Positions 26,919 to 36,705 are shown, counted from the stretch's first letter. The stretch: 64,000 nucleotides of DNA from Pseudomonas sp. JQ170C (GCF_035581345.1 NZ_CP141608.1:4432501-4496500); one strand, 5' to 3'. Program-made: numbers and translations. The notes: a model not told the origin generated them from the letters alone.

Positions 26919-28304
26919 TCAATAGGCTGCTTTTCCAGTAAACCCTTTGAACACAGTCCAAAAAATAATCTTGATATCTAAGGCCAAGGTCCAGTTGTCA
27001 ATGTACCATAGATCGCACTCCACCCGCTTTTGCATCTTGTCCAGCGTGTCGGTTTCCCCCCGGTATCCGTTAACCTGCGCCCAACCGGTGATCCCCGGCT
27101 TTACCTTATGGCGCTGCATGTACGATTCGACAAGGTCCTTGTAGTAGTCGTTATGCGCCAGGGCATGTGGGCGCGGCCCAACGATCGACATGCGTCCTTG
27201 CAATACGTTGAAGAACTGGGGTAGCTCATCGAGGCTTGTACGACGCAAGAATGCACCAATGCGTGTCACCCTCGGATCATTGCGCGTCGCCTGAGTCACA
27301 TCCCCCCCGCCCTCCTGATGTACGACCATGGAGCGGAATTTGTACACCTTGAATTTTCGCCCATTGATGCCCGTCCGGTATTGCTTGAACACCACTGGCC
27401 CTGGGGAGGAGAGTTTGATTGCCAGTGCAATGCACAGGCACACCGGCAAGATCAGCAAGGATATTACGCCACCGATGACAATATCTTCGATGCGCTTGAG
27501 AGTTGCCGCCGGCCCGTCCATCGGGCTGCAACTGAGGTCGAGCGAGTAGACCCCTGCAATATTACTGACCTTGTGGTTCAGTAACGGTAGGTCGCCCAGT
27601 TCCGGCATGAAGCGCACTGCTACCGTATGGTGACGTAACGCATACATAACGGAACGCAGGGTTGTATCTGCCGACAGCGGCAAGCACAACCAAACTTCAT
27701 GCACCGCCTTCTCGTCCACTAGGCTGACCAGAAGATCCAACCAGTCCGGATTAATGGAAAAAGGTAATCTGCACGCAACCCGGAAACCGTCTTCATCCAG
27801 CGCCGTACCACTGTGCAATTGCAGGGCGGTGCTGCCACCGGCATCAACCAGCAATACTGACTTGAGATTTCGCCCCGAAGAACGCAACTGCCGAAGGCCG
27901 AGAAACATCATGATGCGAAAGGCAGCAGTGAAGGCACTGCCGGTCGCGACAAAGTACAGGAACCACTGGCGTGAAAACTCTTCCGAAAGTTTCAGAAAGA
28001 ATGCAACGCTTAGCAGGGCTCCAATGGCCACCAGCCAGCCAAGGTACATCCTGCCCAGTTGGCTGCCAATCGACTTACCACGCCAAGACCCGTACAAGCC
28101 ACTGCCCCACAGGCTGATCATCACCACCAATGCGCTGATCATAACGGCAAATGGGTAACTGCTGGAGAGCTGCCAGACGTCGAATCGCCACCAGTGCGCC
28201 AGATGAGCTGCACTGACTACCAGTAGAAAATCTGCAATCGCGGCAACCATTGCCACTGGATAGCGTTCGGCAAAGGTAGGCTGGTAACGCGTTGTGTTAA
28301 GCAT
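26919..28304 (-). CDS. Undecaprenyl-phosphate hexose phosphotransferase, copy 2
   Basis: A 461-residue paralogue of the protein encoded at 24019-25398, with the same layout: N-terminal helices (about 15-125), a middle domain and the C-terminal transferase domain (SSPGPVVFKQYRTGINGR, KFRSM, LRRTSLDELPQFFNVL, GPRPHALAHNDYY). The final 160 residues are very similar between the two copies, while the membrane regions have diverged, arguing for an old duplication or import of one copy. Both should initiate glycan synthesis on undecaprenyl phosphate, perhaps with different sugars or for different polymers. It lies 28 bases upstream of the ligase-like gene. Confidence 0.9.
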   Translation of the reverse strand: MLNTTRYQPTFAERYPVAMVAAIADFLLVVSAAHLAHWWRFDVWQLSSSYPFAVMISALVVMISLWGSGLYGSWRGKSIGSQLGRMYLGWLVAIGALLSVAFFLKLSEEFSRQWFLYFVATGSAFTAAFRIMMFLGLRQLRSSGRNLKSVLLVDAGGSTALQLHSGTALDEDGFRVACRLPFSINPDWLDLLVSLVDEKAVHEVWLCLPLSADTTLRSVMYALRHHTVAVRFMPELGDLPLLNHKVSNIAGVYSLDLSCSPMDGPAATLKRIEDIVIGGVISLLILPVCLCIALAIKLSSPGPVVFKQYRTGINGRKFKVYKFRSMVVHQEGGGDVTQATRNDPRVTRIGAFLRRTSLDELPQFFNVLQGRMSIVGPRPHALAHNDYYKDLVESYMQRHKVKPGITGWAQVNGYRGETDTLDKMQKRVECDLWYIDNWTLALDIKIIFWTVFKGFTGKAAY

Positions 28305-28414
28305 GACTTAGTCACGGTTCCCTGTAATGTGAAGTCTTATGATACTGCGGTTCTGCAGACCGCTTTATGCCCCTGGAAGCCAGTGGGTATTTACGATGCT
28401 CGTGGCACAAACCG

Positions 28415-29527
28415 CTATTTGCTTGGATGCCAGTCGATTAACAAGCTCTCATACTCTTGCAGAATACGCCCCCAGGTGAACCGCTCAAGGAAGCGGTTGC
28501 GACTTGCGGACTTCATCGCCGCTACGGCCTCTTCATCGACCAGCAATCGATCAAATAGCGCCTCGCAGGCACCTTCATTGGCAAAATATGCGGCTTCAGG
28601 TCCTGCCACCCAACGATTGAAATGGTTGTCGTGCGCGATCACTGCGCAACCTGCCCCCAACCCTTCGACCAACGAAGGGTTCGTGCCGCCAACACGGTGA
28701 CCATGCAAATAAAAACGACTGAAATAACGCAACGCCTGGACGACCGGCGCTTCGTAGATCGCGCCTGGAAATAACACCTCGCTACTAGCTGCGTCCATCA
28801 CCTGGCGGTGGTAGGCATTTAACTGGGGGTTGAAGTTGCCCAACACCACCAGACGGTGATTACGGGTCTTGGCACTGAACGCTCGAACCATTTCCAAGAA
28901 AGAGTTCTCGGGCTCTGGCCGTGCAATGATGACGGAGAACTGACCGGGTTGTAGAACAAAACGATCCAGCAGACCGGCATCTGCTGCAAGCACTTCATCA
29001 CCACCATAGGGAATCATGGTGATTTTCTCGGCCGATACACGGGTAGCAAGGTGATCCTTGATCTTGGGATGATCGGCGACCAGATGGTTACCAATCCAGC
29101 ACCCTGCTCGCTCATTCAGCCAAAACCAGGTTTTGGCGACTATTCCCCACTTCTCTCGGCGCCACTCAATGCCATCCATGTTGATAACGTTGACTTGACC
29201 TTTGAGCCGTTGTAGCAAGTTAAAAATTGCAGTATTGTAACCCAATGTCAAAAATAGTCCACGCTGGGAAAGCGCATGACATGTAGCCTTCCAGTCAAAT
29301 ACGATAGTGCCTGTGGCACCCGCTTGACGAACAGGAATGTGAATGCGCCGCACCCCCTCCCAGTAACTTTCCCAAATGGCGCCCTCGCCATCTTCCTGGC
29401 AATAGACAGTAACTTGCCACCCCTGAGCGACAAGGTAGGGGGCTAGTTTTTCAGCAAAAGTTTCAAAACCGCCATGCTGGGCGGGCACACCCCTGATCCC
29501 CAGGACAGTGAGGCTACGAGTACTCAT
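28415..29527 (-). CDS. Glycosyltransferase family 4 (DUF1972, rhamnosyltransferase-like)
   Basis: A 370-residue GT-B glycosyltransferase. The N-terminal LTVLGIRGVPAQHGGFETFAEKLAPYL is the DUF1972 signature found in rhamnosyl- and related transferases of polysaccharide clusters. The C-terminal half holds the donor-binding region, with VGGTNPSLVEGLGAG. Given the rml genes downstream, L-rhamnose is a reasonable donor sugar, but this is inference. The ATG at 29527 overlaps the stop of the upstream glycosyltransferase gene (TGATG), so translation is coupled. Confidence 0.85.
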   Translation of the reverse strand: MSTRSLTVLGIRGVPAQHGGFETFAEKLAPYLVAQGWQVTVYCQEDGEGAIWESYWEGVRRIHIPVRQAGATGTIVFDWKATCHALSQRGLFLTLGYNTAIFNLLQRLKGQVNVINMDGIEWRREKWGIVAKTWFWLNERAGCWIGNHLVADHPKIKDHLATRVSAEKITMIPYGGDEVLAADAGLLDRFVLQPGQFSVIIARPEPENSFLEMVRAFSAKTRNHRLVVLGNFNPQLNAYHRQVMDAASSEVLFPGAIYEAPVVQALRYFSRFYLHGHRVGGTNPSLVEGLGAGCAVIAHDNHFNRWVAGPEAAYFANEGACEALFDRLLVDEEAVAAMKSASRNRFLERFTWGRILQEYESLLIDWHPSK

Positions 29528-30639
29528 CAATTCGATCCGTTCAAAACTGAATGGTAGGCATGCAATGTCTGCTTTGCTGCATATTCCCAACTATATTCCG
29601 AGCTTATAAGTTCACGTATTTGCGGATTATAGTCATTGCTCAGCGCCAGGTTAACGGCCGAACGCATTGATACTTCATCAGCAGGGTCGCAATAGTATGC
29701 ATAACCCCTGAAATAATCTTTAACCGAGCCCTTGGCCGAGACGACAATATTACAACCGGCGTAGGCTGCTTCCAAGCTGACCAAGCCAGGGGTCTCAATC
29801 CAGCTGGTCAACACATTTGCCTTGGCTTCGAGCATATGCCGGAAGACTTCTTCCTGTGACAGGTGAGAGAAAAACTCGACATTGCCTCGACGTTTAGCCA
29901 AGGCCTTGAGTTTCTCGAAATACCCTTCGCTGTTCGGCCCAGGATTACCAATAAAGCGAATGGTAAACGTTTCGTTCATCACCGAACGCAGGAATCCCAA
30001 TTGGTTCTTTCGAGCGTCAATGCGCGCAACGAACGTGACTAGGTCATTGCGTCGGTTAATTTTTGCAGCAGCAACTGCGTCGAAAACATTTGTGTCTACT
30101 GCGTTATTGATAACTCTGTAACTCGGCTTCTTGACGTTCAACCTCGATGCAAGCGCCTCGAACTCTAACTCGGAGTTAGGCAACAACATGTCCACCGACT
30201 GGACAATCTTGCGCTGTGTATCAATGTAGTTATTAAAAACACCCTTCAGGTAAATTTTTTCCCGCCGCAGCAAAAATTTTGCAGCTGCCTTGGCACGTTC
30301 AAAACCACCAACACCGAAGAGGCGATAGACCAATGATTGAAGGGGGGGCGCGCCGTTGGCCGCATAGTCGTCAAAAGGCCAATAGATGGTAGATAGCACC
30401 CTTTTGGTTGAGCACCCGCTCCGCTGAATCTCTTGAAGGTATTCGAGGATATCGTAGATCCAAGTCAAATCAGTCAAGTGCAAAATGTCATAGGCTGCAT
30501 AGTCAACACCATAGGGTGTTGTAGTCAAATCGCAGTGAACACCAAGCTTCTCCAAGCCCGCTTTGGTTTTCAATATCTGTATCTGTGCCCCGCCTGGCGA
30601 ACTGTGAAAATTATGACGAACACAAAAAAGCACTTTCAT
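29527..30639 (-). CDS. Glycosyltransferase family 4
   Basis: A 370-residue GT-B glycosyltransferase. The N-terminal MKVLFCVRHNFHSSPGGAQIQ carries the acceptor-side glycine loop, and the C-terminal half has VTFVARIDARKNQLGFL and the E-x7-E-like ETPGLVSLEAAYAGCNIVVS nucleotide-sugar region typical of GT4. Sugar specificity is unknown. The ATG at 30639 lies 10 bases after the stop of the wzy-like gene. Base composition is lower in GC than the housekeeping genes, as for the neighbouring wzx and wzy. Confidence 0.83.
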   Translation of the reverse strand: MKVLFCVRHNFHSSPGGAQIQILKTKAGLEKLGVHCDLTTTPYGVDYAAYDILHLTDLTWIYDILEYLQEIQRSGCSTKRVLSTIYWPFDDYAANGAPPLQSLVYRLFGVGGFERAKAAAKFLLRREKIYLKGVFNNYIDTQRKIVQSVDMLLPNSELEFEALASRLNVKKPSYRVINNAVDTNVFDAVAAAKINRRNDLVTFVARIDARKNQLGFLRSVMNETFTIRFIGNPGPNSEGYFEKLKALAKRRGNVEFFSHLSQEEVFRHMLEAKANVLTSWIETPGLVSLEAAYAGCNIVVSAKGSVKDYFRGYAYYCDPADEVSMRSAVNLALSNDYNPQIRELISSEYSWEYAAKQTLHAYHSVLNGSN

Positions 30640-30649
30640 CCCTACACCT

Positions 30650-31777
30650 CTAATTAGCCATGTCCGTCTTAGCCCGCCGACTCCGCAGATGCCGAACAAT
30701 CAATATCGATACAATCCAATACAACCAGAACGAAATAGACAAAAACTCGTGCGTCGCCACCTGAACAAAAAGGAGGTAATAGGCCGAGAAGAAAAATAAA
30801 AATCTCGAATGCGGTAGCAGATAAAAAAGCCACGCAACGAAAAAGCCATAGACAACCAGCAACCCGACCAAACCAAAATTTAGCGCAACAAAGAAAGGTC
30901 CGGACTCTACATAATAAAAATCAGTCCCATGCAGTTGAAAGTAAACCCCCTCATAAAATGGGTCTCCGAACAGCATAGCGATTGTATTCTGCCGATCGAA
31001 AAAATCTATTAACAGCTCCATCATTTCAAATCGTGAAGAAATCGTTCCTGAAAATACCAGCACATCAGAAAACGCAATGACAAACAGGGCTACTGCAACC
31101 ACAGCCAGCGGAAAAGTCACCACGTTCCTGATAACTCGCCCCCCTACCAGCAAGGTCAAGAACAACATCCAGACCCTATTGAGCGACGTAAAGATCGCCA
31201 GCGTATTAGCCAGTCCAATCAGTAGCTTCATCCCTCCACGAATTGTCGAGCCGAAATACAGCAGCATGATAAGTGCAAGGGACGACAGGGTCGAGTAGGT
31301 TTGAGGAGTCGTCGCAAAACCTTTAGCGGCGTATACATCCGGCATTCCCTTACCCCACAGCGGCTCCACCCATTCATTCAATCCCAGAGTATAGGAAGCA
31401 CCCAGTAAGGCCACACCAGCGAGTGCGTGAGTCGTTAGCGGATAGATAAAACACACCGACAAGTCTGAACGCTGATTGGGGATAAACAAAACCACCAGTG
31501 AGGTAACTGCGAAGAAAAATAGAACTAGGTAAAAATCAGATTTCGTCGACAACTTTCCGGCAGACATCAAAAACACCAGAAACCAAAGCGCAGAAAACAG
31601 CGCGATTACTAGAAACCGTCTGCTGTAGAAACTGGCAGTGCGGAATCCTCCCAGCGCAACGACCAGGCCGAACAGCAGAAAACTCAGCTTGTCCCCACCA
31701 AACGGAACAAAGGTGTTTCCCAATGAGAAAAAAACCAAAAGAGATAGTAGAAAAACTTCTGCACTTCGCCGCTTCAT
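30650..31777 (-). CDS. wzy: Wzy-like O-antigen polymerase
   Basis: A 375-residue protein with about 10-11 membrane helices and little recognisable sequence conservation, as is usual for Wzy. A large periplasmic loop lies roughly at residues 245-290, between two helix groups (FSGTISSRFEMMELLIDFF...LFGDPFYEG). The call rests on topology and position: it lies directly after wzx with an ATGA overlap and before two glycosyltransferases. It would join O-units at the periplasmic face. The gene is AT-rich; the 60 bases from 30841 contain 26 G or C. Confidence 0.72.
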   Translation of the reverse strand: MKRRSAEVFLLSLLVFFSLGNTFVPFGGDKLSFLLFGLVVALGGFRTASFYSRRFLVIALFSALWFLVFLMSAGKLSTKSDFYLVLFFFAVTSLVVLFIPNQRSDLSVCFIYPLTTHALAGVALLGASYTLGLNEWVEPLWGKGMPDVYAAKGFATTPQTYSTLSSLALIMLLYFGSTIRGGMKLLIGLANTLAIFTSLNRVWMLFLTLLVGGRVIRNVVTFPLAVVAVALFVIAFSDVLVFSGTISSRFEMMELLIDFFDRQNTIAMLFGDPFYEGVYFQLHGTDFYYVESGPFFVALNFGLVGLLVVYGFFVAWLFYLLPHSRFLFFFSAYYLLFVQVATHEFLSISFWLYWIVSILIVRHLRSRRAKTDMAN

Positions 31778-33033
31778 CTAAAGCCTTCTCGCCTGAAAAC
31801 CATGACACTCGATAGCAGCAAGAGCATCGACAATACGGCTTCTGCGACCAGAAGCGAATAGACCGCACCCAACCCGGCATAGGCACCAATCATCACGTAG
31901 GCCGCTGCGACAAAAACCAGCGCCGTTACATAAAAGCATTTTGCGTAGACACGAGGATGACCACCCGCAGTCAACAACTGAGTGCCCAACACGTTGTTGA
32001 TAACCCCCATCACAATCCAAGCTGAAAACAGCTTGAAATATGTAAAGCTTTGCTCAGGATAATTAAAAAAATCCAAGAAGAACGAGTATGACAGCAGAAA
32101 AGCAAGCGCAACAAAAACGCCCACTGTCGTAAAGGCACCTCCCGTGAGCAGCACCGAGCGAAGCCCGACCTTGACCCCTGCTCCGAACGCACGGCTATTG
32201 ATTGGATAAATTGCCTGACTCAATGGAACAAACAGACTGCTGACGGCCTTGACGATACGCTCGACGCTGGCGTACACCCCAACTACCGAGCTGGGATAGT
32301 TTGCCCCCAACCACAACGTACCCCCATTGGTAATCACCATCGATGACAGTGTTGCCGAGAAAATATGCCAGCCCTCTCGCAACTGCCGCCCGACATTCAA
32401 GTCCGCCAGCGGCAACTTGAGCACAAGCCCAGCCTGAAAAGTATGAAAATATACTACCAGCATCACAAGAAACGCAAAAAACGCTTGCGAATAAAATACA
32501 ACATACAAATCTCCCGGCCCCTTCACCAACAGCACAACCGGAATACAAGAAAGCACTTTACCCGTCACATTGAAAAATGTGACTCCACGAAACGACTCAA
32601 GTCCCTGAAAGAACCAAACTGGAGTTAACGACACAAAAACGGCGGATAAAACTGCTGGCAGGAAGATATTCTGATCCAATCCAATCAACCAGAAACATAA
32701 CACGCAGACCAATAAGACCAGACTGGCAACCAGGAGCTTGGAAAGCAAAACCTCCCAAAATACGCCCGAGACAAAGCGCAGGTCTCCTTTATTCTGCGCC
32801 ACCGCCCGGCATCCGGTTAGAGAAAAACCATAATCAATAATCACTTGAACATAGGCGGCAACAGCAGCACAAATTGCGTAGACACCAAAAGACTCGACCC
32901 CCAGAATCTTGACGAGATAAAAGAGGACTACCAAGGGAACAACGTAATTTCCGCCATGCACACATAGCAAATAGGAAGAGTTACGCACAACCCTTCCCAA
33001 ATCACTTTCCAGCCAGCGGCTAACGAGCGGCAT
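31774..33033 (-). CDS. wzx: Wzx O-unit flippase
   Basis: A 419-residue MOP-superfamily membrane protein with about 12 helices. [36 protein letters not shown] at the N-terminus and [20 protein letters not shown] in the middle are typical of polysaccharide flippases (Polysacc_synt family). It should move undecaprenyl-linked O-units across the inner membrane. The ATG at 33033 lies inside the last codons of wecB, and its end overlaps the wzy-like start by 4 bases, so wecB, wzx and wzy are translationally coupled. Confidence 0.88.
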   Translation of the reverse strand: MPLVSRWLESDLGRVVRNSSYLLCVHGGNYVVPLVVLFYLVKILGVESFGVYAICAAVAAYVQVIIDYGFSLTGCRAVAQNKGDLRFVSGVFWEVLLSKLLVASLVLLVCVLCFWLIGLDQNIFLPAVLSAVFVSLTPVWFFQGLESFRGVTFFNVTGKVLSCIPVVLLVKGPGDLYVVFYSQAFFAFLVMLVVYFHTFQAGLVLKLPLADLNVGRQLREGWHIFSATLSSMVITNGGTLWLGANYPSSVVGVYASVERIVKAVSSLFVPLSQAIYPINSRAFGAGVKVGLRSVLLTGGAFTTVGVFVALAFLLSYSFFLDFFNYPEQSFTYFKLFSAWIVMGVINNVLGTQLLTAGGHPRVYAKCFYVTALVFVAAAYVMIGAYAGLGAVYSLLVAEAVLSMLLLLSSVMVFRREGFR

Positions 33034-34153
33034 TTTTAAAACCGTATAGTGCCTCGGCGATACGTGCACACGCCTTGCCGTCACCGTAGGGATTATGCGC
33101 ATAACTCATTTCGTTGTAGTACGCTGAATCAGTCAGTAGATGATCGAGCTCGCGAACGATATTTTCCGAATCCGTGCCTACTAGTTTCACCGTACCCGCA
33201 GCAACCGCCTCAGGACGCTCAGTGGTGTCGCGCATAACCAACACCGGTTTCCCGAGAGACGGAGCCTCCTCCTGAATACCACCAGAGTCAGTCAAAATAA
33301 TGTGGGAACGACTCATCAAATAAACAAAGGGTAAGTAATCCAACGGTGCTATCAAGTGGATATTGTCGATACCGGAAAGCAGCCGATTGACCGGCTCTCG
33401 TACATTCGGATTCAGGTGTACTGGATAAACAATATCAACATCCGGGTGTTGACACGCTACTGCCCTAAGAGCCTCGCAAATTCTTTCAAAACCACCACCA
33501 AAACTCTCACGACGGTGCCCAGTGACCAAAATCACCTTTCGCTCAGCTTCAACGAACGCAGAAGGTGCAGCCGCCTCGACCCGCAGCTCTACATCCTCTT
33601 CCAAACGTTCGACCACATCCAGCAGCGCATCGATGACTGTATTACCGGTAACCAAAATACTTTGCGGATCAATGCCTTCACGCAACAGATTAGCCCGAGA
33701 GGTCTCGGTAGGCGCGAAATGCAAGTTGGCCAAGGCACCGGTCAGTTTGCGATTTGCTTCTTCTGGCCATGGAGAATAAATATTTCCTGTACGTAGACCT
33801 GCTTCCACATGAGCGACAGGGATCTGCTCGTAGTAAGCCGCTAAACTTGCTGCAAACGTAGTGGCCGTATCACCATGTACCAGCACCACATCAGGTTTGA
33901 ACTGGCTAAATACCGTCTTCATACCCTGCAAAATTGCCGCGGTCACGTCGGTGAGATCTTGACCTGGCTTCATGATGCTCAAGTCGAAATCTGGCTCGAT
34001 GGAAAATAAGTCCAGAACCTGATCGAGCATTTCCCTGTGCTGCCCTGTGACGCAAACCTTTGCCTCGAAACGCTTATCGCTCGCGAGCGCAAGAACCAAA
34101 GGCGCCATCTTTATTGCTTCAGGTCGAGTGCCAAATACACACAGGGTCTTCAC
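33020..34153 (-). CDS. wecB: UDP-N-acetylglucosamine 2-epimerase
   Basis: A 377-residue non-hydrolysing epimerase that makes UDP-ManNAc from UDP-GlcNAc. The N-terminal [37 protein letters not shown] and the C-terminal [22 protein letters not shown] are diagnostic. The start is the GTG at 34153 with AGGAG eight bases upstream. No wecC (UDP-ManNAc dehydrogenase) is in the window, so ManNAc itself is probably incorporated unless the dehydrogenase is elsewhere. It is the first gene after a 618-base gap downstream of wzz. Confidence 0.94.
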   Translation of the reverse strand: MKTLCVFGTRPEAIKMAPLVLALASDKRFEAKVCVTGQHREMLDQVLDLFSIEPDFDLSIMKPGQDLTDVTAAILQGMKTVFSQFKPDVVLVHGDTATTFAASLAAYYEQIPVAHVEAGLRTGNIYSPWPEEANRKLTGALANLHFAPTETSRANLLREGIDPQSILVTGNTVIDALLDVVERLEEDVELRVEAAAPSAFVEAERKVILVTGHRRESFGGGFERICEALRAVACQHPDVDIVYPVHLNPNVREPVNRLLSGIDNIHLIAPLDYLPFVYLMSRSHIILTDSGGIQEEAPSLGKPVLVMRDTTERPEAVAAGTVKLVGTDSENIVRELDHLLTDSAYYNEMSYAHNPYGDGKACARIAEALYGFKNAAR

Positions 34154-34771
34154 GTAAAATGCTCCTTGAGTCGGCTTCTGACTCAACAATAAATTCTATT
34201 TTACTATCGTAATTCGGTGATCATGCTCGATAACTGTAAGCGTTGCTCGCATATGATCTGCTTGAGCAGAACGCAGTAGACGAGACTGTTAGGGCTGCTG
34301 ACGCAGTCAAAGCCAAATTTTCAGGTAGCTCATCGGCGGATTCGACACAGGAATAGGGTTCCGAGTGCCCTCCCAGGATCGCGAAGCGGCCAGCCGCCAA
34401 GGCGCAGCGGAGCACATCAACTGAAGAAGGCACATACCCAACACAAGCATCGGCTTGATCTTGATTTGCACATTTTTCGTCGAGGCATGCACGCGCCATC
34501 GCGGGCCATTGCTGCCCCCACAAATTCGCCACCACTGAGAAAAAGTCGACTTTAGAGAGATCAAAACCGAAATACTTAATGCTCACCACAACGAAGCCCG
34601 ATCGTATGAGTTTGAGCGGCTCAATCAGCAGCAATGATGATGCACTGACTCATCGCCACTGACTAGCGCCCACCATTCCGGGCAGATACCGAGGAAAGGA
34701 TTGTGACATTTTCAGCACCACGAAGCCACCCTGAAGGTGAAGCCGCATTCTTTCAACCTGCCACGAAATCG
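34154..34771. other. 618-base gap inside the polysaccharide island
   Basis: No convincing gene is seen between wecB and wzz. Two minus-strand open frames (34221-34634, which starts at TTG, and 34307-34564) overlap in different frames, have no good ribosome-binding site and show no family resemblance. The composition is mixed, with GC-rich and AT-rich patches. It could be a decayed gene, remains of a mobile element, or a regulatory region ahead of wecB; the AT-rich part at 34185-34215 next to the wecB start could hold a promoter. Confidence 0.5.
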
Positions 34772-35827
34772 TTACGACGAACGCAGAGAAACAGGCGTCT
34801 TGAGCAACAAGTTGCGAACAAAACCCAGCACCAACCCCAGCATGCTCCCTATCACCAGCGCCAACACCACTACCAACAACTTCTTAGGCTTAACAGGCTG
34901 ATCCGACAGCTCTACGACACCATCCTGCCGGTAAACTTCGATCACTTTCGGGTCAACACTCAAGCCACGGTAGAAGGCCAAGGCAGCCTCTTTTGGTCTG
35001 ATTTTTTCGATGAAAGGGTCATCAGACTTCCGGCTTTTCAGGTTATTGATTTCCGCTTCCAGCGCCTTGCTGCCCCGCATATAAGCCATCGAGCCCTCGG
35101 TCATAGCAGGTGAGCTCGTGGAAAAACTACTGGAAATAATCAACGGCCTTTCTAAACCAATCGACCTGGCCACGACCAGCGCTTCCTGCAACTGCACAAC
35201 CTCATCCTCACGCTGTTTACGCATACTTTCCTGGGCGATCGTGACTTGCTGTTGCAGGTTATTAGCCTTGACCGTCGCGTCACTCTTGACATTAGTAAGC
35301 ACTTCTTTTTTAGCCAAGTCTCCGGCTTTTCTAGCGTAATCCACGACCCACTCAGCTGCACGCTGCGGAAGTTCAGCATTAGCGCTCACAACGAAGCGGT
35401 CAGGAGTGTCCTTGGCCGCAACAGCCACAGTCAGCACCTTGTTAAAATCGTTATACAGCTTATCCTGCGACCCCTTTCGCTTCTCTTCAGGCAGCGAAGG
35501 CAAGTAGACTTTCTGAAAAAAACTACGACGCAAAGACTCAGACTGCAGGCGCCTCAGATAAACGTCGTAGACATTCTTGATCGTAATAACCTCAAGCCCA
35601 GTATCCGCGCCGCGCCCACTATTTAAGTGCGCGATATCGTTTTGCGTGGGCGGCTCGATAAACACCTTTGACTCGTAAACAGGTGTAGCCAACAACACAT
35701 ACACAACTGCAGAAAGAGTAATAACAGCAGCCACAGTAAAAATAACAATCCTTTGCTGCCACAAACCTTTGAGCAACTCGACCAAATCATTTTCGTCTTC
35801 AATCAAACGTTCTTTAGCGTTTGTCAT
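34772..35827 (-). CDS. wzz: Wzz chain-length determinant protein
   Basis: A 351-residue polysaccharide co-polymerase. It has the expected two membrane helices, about residues 28-50 and 318-338 with the Pro/Gly-rich second one (PVKPKKLLVVVLALVIGSMLGLVLG), around a large periplasmic domain rich in coiled coil (about 150-270). It sets the modal length of the O-chain. There is no C-terminal tyrosine-kinase domain, so it belongs to O-antigen rather than capsule-type systems. The ATG at 35827 is preceded by a rather distant GGAAGGGA. Confidence 0.9.
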   Translation of the reverse strand: MTNAKERLIEDENDLVELLKGLWQQRIVIFTVAAVITLSAVVYVLLATPVYESKVFIEPPTQNDIAHLNSGRGADTGLEVITIKNVYDVYLRRLQSESLRRSFFQKVYLPSLPEEKRKGSQDKLYNDFNKVLTVAVAAKDTPDRFVVSANAELPQRAAEWVVDYARKAGDLAKKEVLTNVKSDATVKANNLQQQVTIAQESMRKQREDEVVQLQEALVVARSIGLERPLIISSSFSTSSPAMTEGSMAYMRGSKALEAEINNLKSRKSDDPFIEKIRPKEAALAFYRGLSVDPKVIEVYRQDGVVELSDQPVKPKKLLVVVLALVIGSMLGLVLGFVRNLLLKTPVSLRSS

Positions 35828-36151
35828 TTATTTAACTTTCCCTTCCGTTTCATCGACTATTCACGACCTATACAGCAATGCGCCCAACAAAAACCAATCT
35901 TTCAAATAGAGAAACAAAAATCAGCTATACCGACAGATATTACCTTGCTTATTTTTGCACCCTGAAAATTAATCATTATTAATGATCGTCACCAGCCTAA
36001 CTGACTCGACCAGCCAAAGATGCAGGTGATTTTGACTTTCCTTCGATCTTCAAGGTTCCCCCTGCCCGCCGCCAACCATCGGAAAACTGCAGTAGAAATT
36101 GAATGATTGACCAATGGTGGACACCAGCAATTCAGCTTGTGTAGCTGAGGC
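35828..36151 (-). promoter_or_regulatory. Upstream region of the polysaccharide island
   Basis: This 324-base gap between the LapA-domain gene and wzz is AT-rich in its wzz-proximal half and holds no gene I would defend. It contains the palindrome ATCATTATTAATGAT at 35972-35986 (7-base arms, one central base), about 145 bases upstream of wzz. No ops/JUMPstart element (GGCGGTAGC) was found. It is the most likely site of the island promoter, by position only. Confidence 0.4.
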
Positions 36152-36385
36152 TCACGCGCCGACGCGACGCCTTTTTCGCAAAGCGAGAAACGCACCTATC
36201 AGTGGACCTATCAGCAAACCAACCAACAACACCAGCACAACCAGCACCGCCACTGGCATTTCAGGTGCAGTCCAACCGAACAGCGTCAAAGCAACAGTTT
36301 GCTGATTTTCAAGCACAAACAATAAAATGACGGTAGCCACTACAACCACGAACAAAACCGACAGCAAACGCTTAAGGTTGTGCAT
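36152..36385 (-). CDS. LapA-domain (DUF1049) small membrane protein
   Basis: A 77-residue protein with two membrane helices (about 8-26 and 44-68) joined by a short loop containing VLENQQTVALTLFGW, the hallmark of the lipopolysaccharide-assembly-protein-A domain family. It ends in a basic RKRRRVGA tail facing the cytoplasm. In E. coli the related LapA works with LapB in controlling LPS synthesis; here no lapB is adjacent. It follows ihfB by 23 bases and is probably co-transcribed with it. Confidence 0.83.
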   Translation of the reverse strand: MHNLKRLLSVLFVVVVATVILLFVLENQQTVALTLFGWTAPEMPVAVLVVLVLLVGLLIGPLIGAFLALRKRRRVGA

Positions 36386-36408
36386 AATAATTCCTATTTC
36401 AGACAGCC

Positions 36409-36705
36409 TTAAACCTGCGACCCTTCATCTTCATTCACCCGATCCCGCAACTCTTTCCCCGGCTTGAAGTGCGGTACAAATTTACCGTCCAGGCTCACCG
36501 ATTGACCAGTCTTCGGGTTACGCCCCACTCGCGGCGCGCGGTAATGCAGGGAAAAGCTACCGAAGCCCCGGATCTCGATCCGATCACCAGTAGCCAAGCA
36601 CTGCGACATTTGCTCAAGCATGGTCTTGATGGCCAGCTCCACATCCTTGGATGAGAGCAGCCCTTGATGGGTGACAATACGTTCGATCAGCTCCGACTTC
36701 GTCAT
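36409..36705 (-). CDS. ihfB: Integration host factor beta subunit
   Basis: A 98-residue DNA-bending protein of the HU/IHF family. [30 protein letters not shown] and [29 protein letters not shown], with the intercalating proline arm, identify IHF-beta rather than HU. It pairs with IhfA to bend DNA at promoters. It follows rpsA, as in many gammaproteobacteria, but a strong terminator separates the two here, so it probably has its own promoter in 36706-36919. Confidence 0.96.
   Translation of the reverse strand: MTKSELIERIVTHQGLLSSKDVELAIKTMLEQMSQCLATGDRIEIRGFGSFSLHYRAPRVGRNPKTGQSVSLDGKFVPHFKPGKELRDRVNEDEGSQV

Noticed and set aside
34221..34634. Minus-strand frame in the wzz-wecB gap as a gene or IS110 remnant
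   Set aside because: It opens with TTG, lacks a ribosome-binding site, and the transposase-like stretch is only about 14 residues with no catalytic motif.
35828..36151. ops/JUMPstart element upstream of the polysaccharide island
   Set aside because: The core GGCGGTAGC was searched for by eye on the minus strand and is not present.
35989..36195. 68-codon frame upstream of wzz
   Set aside because: It overlaps the LapA-domain gene, has unusual composition for the region and no recognisable domain.
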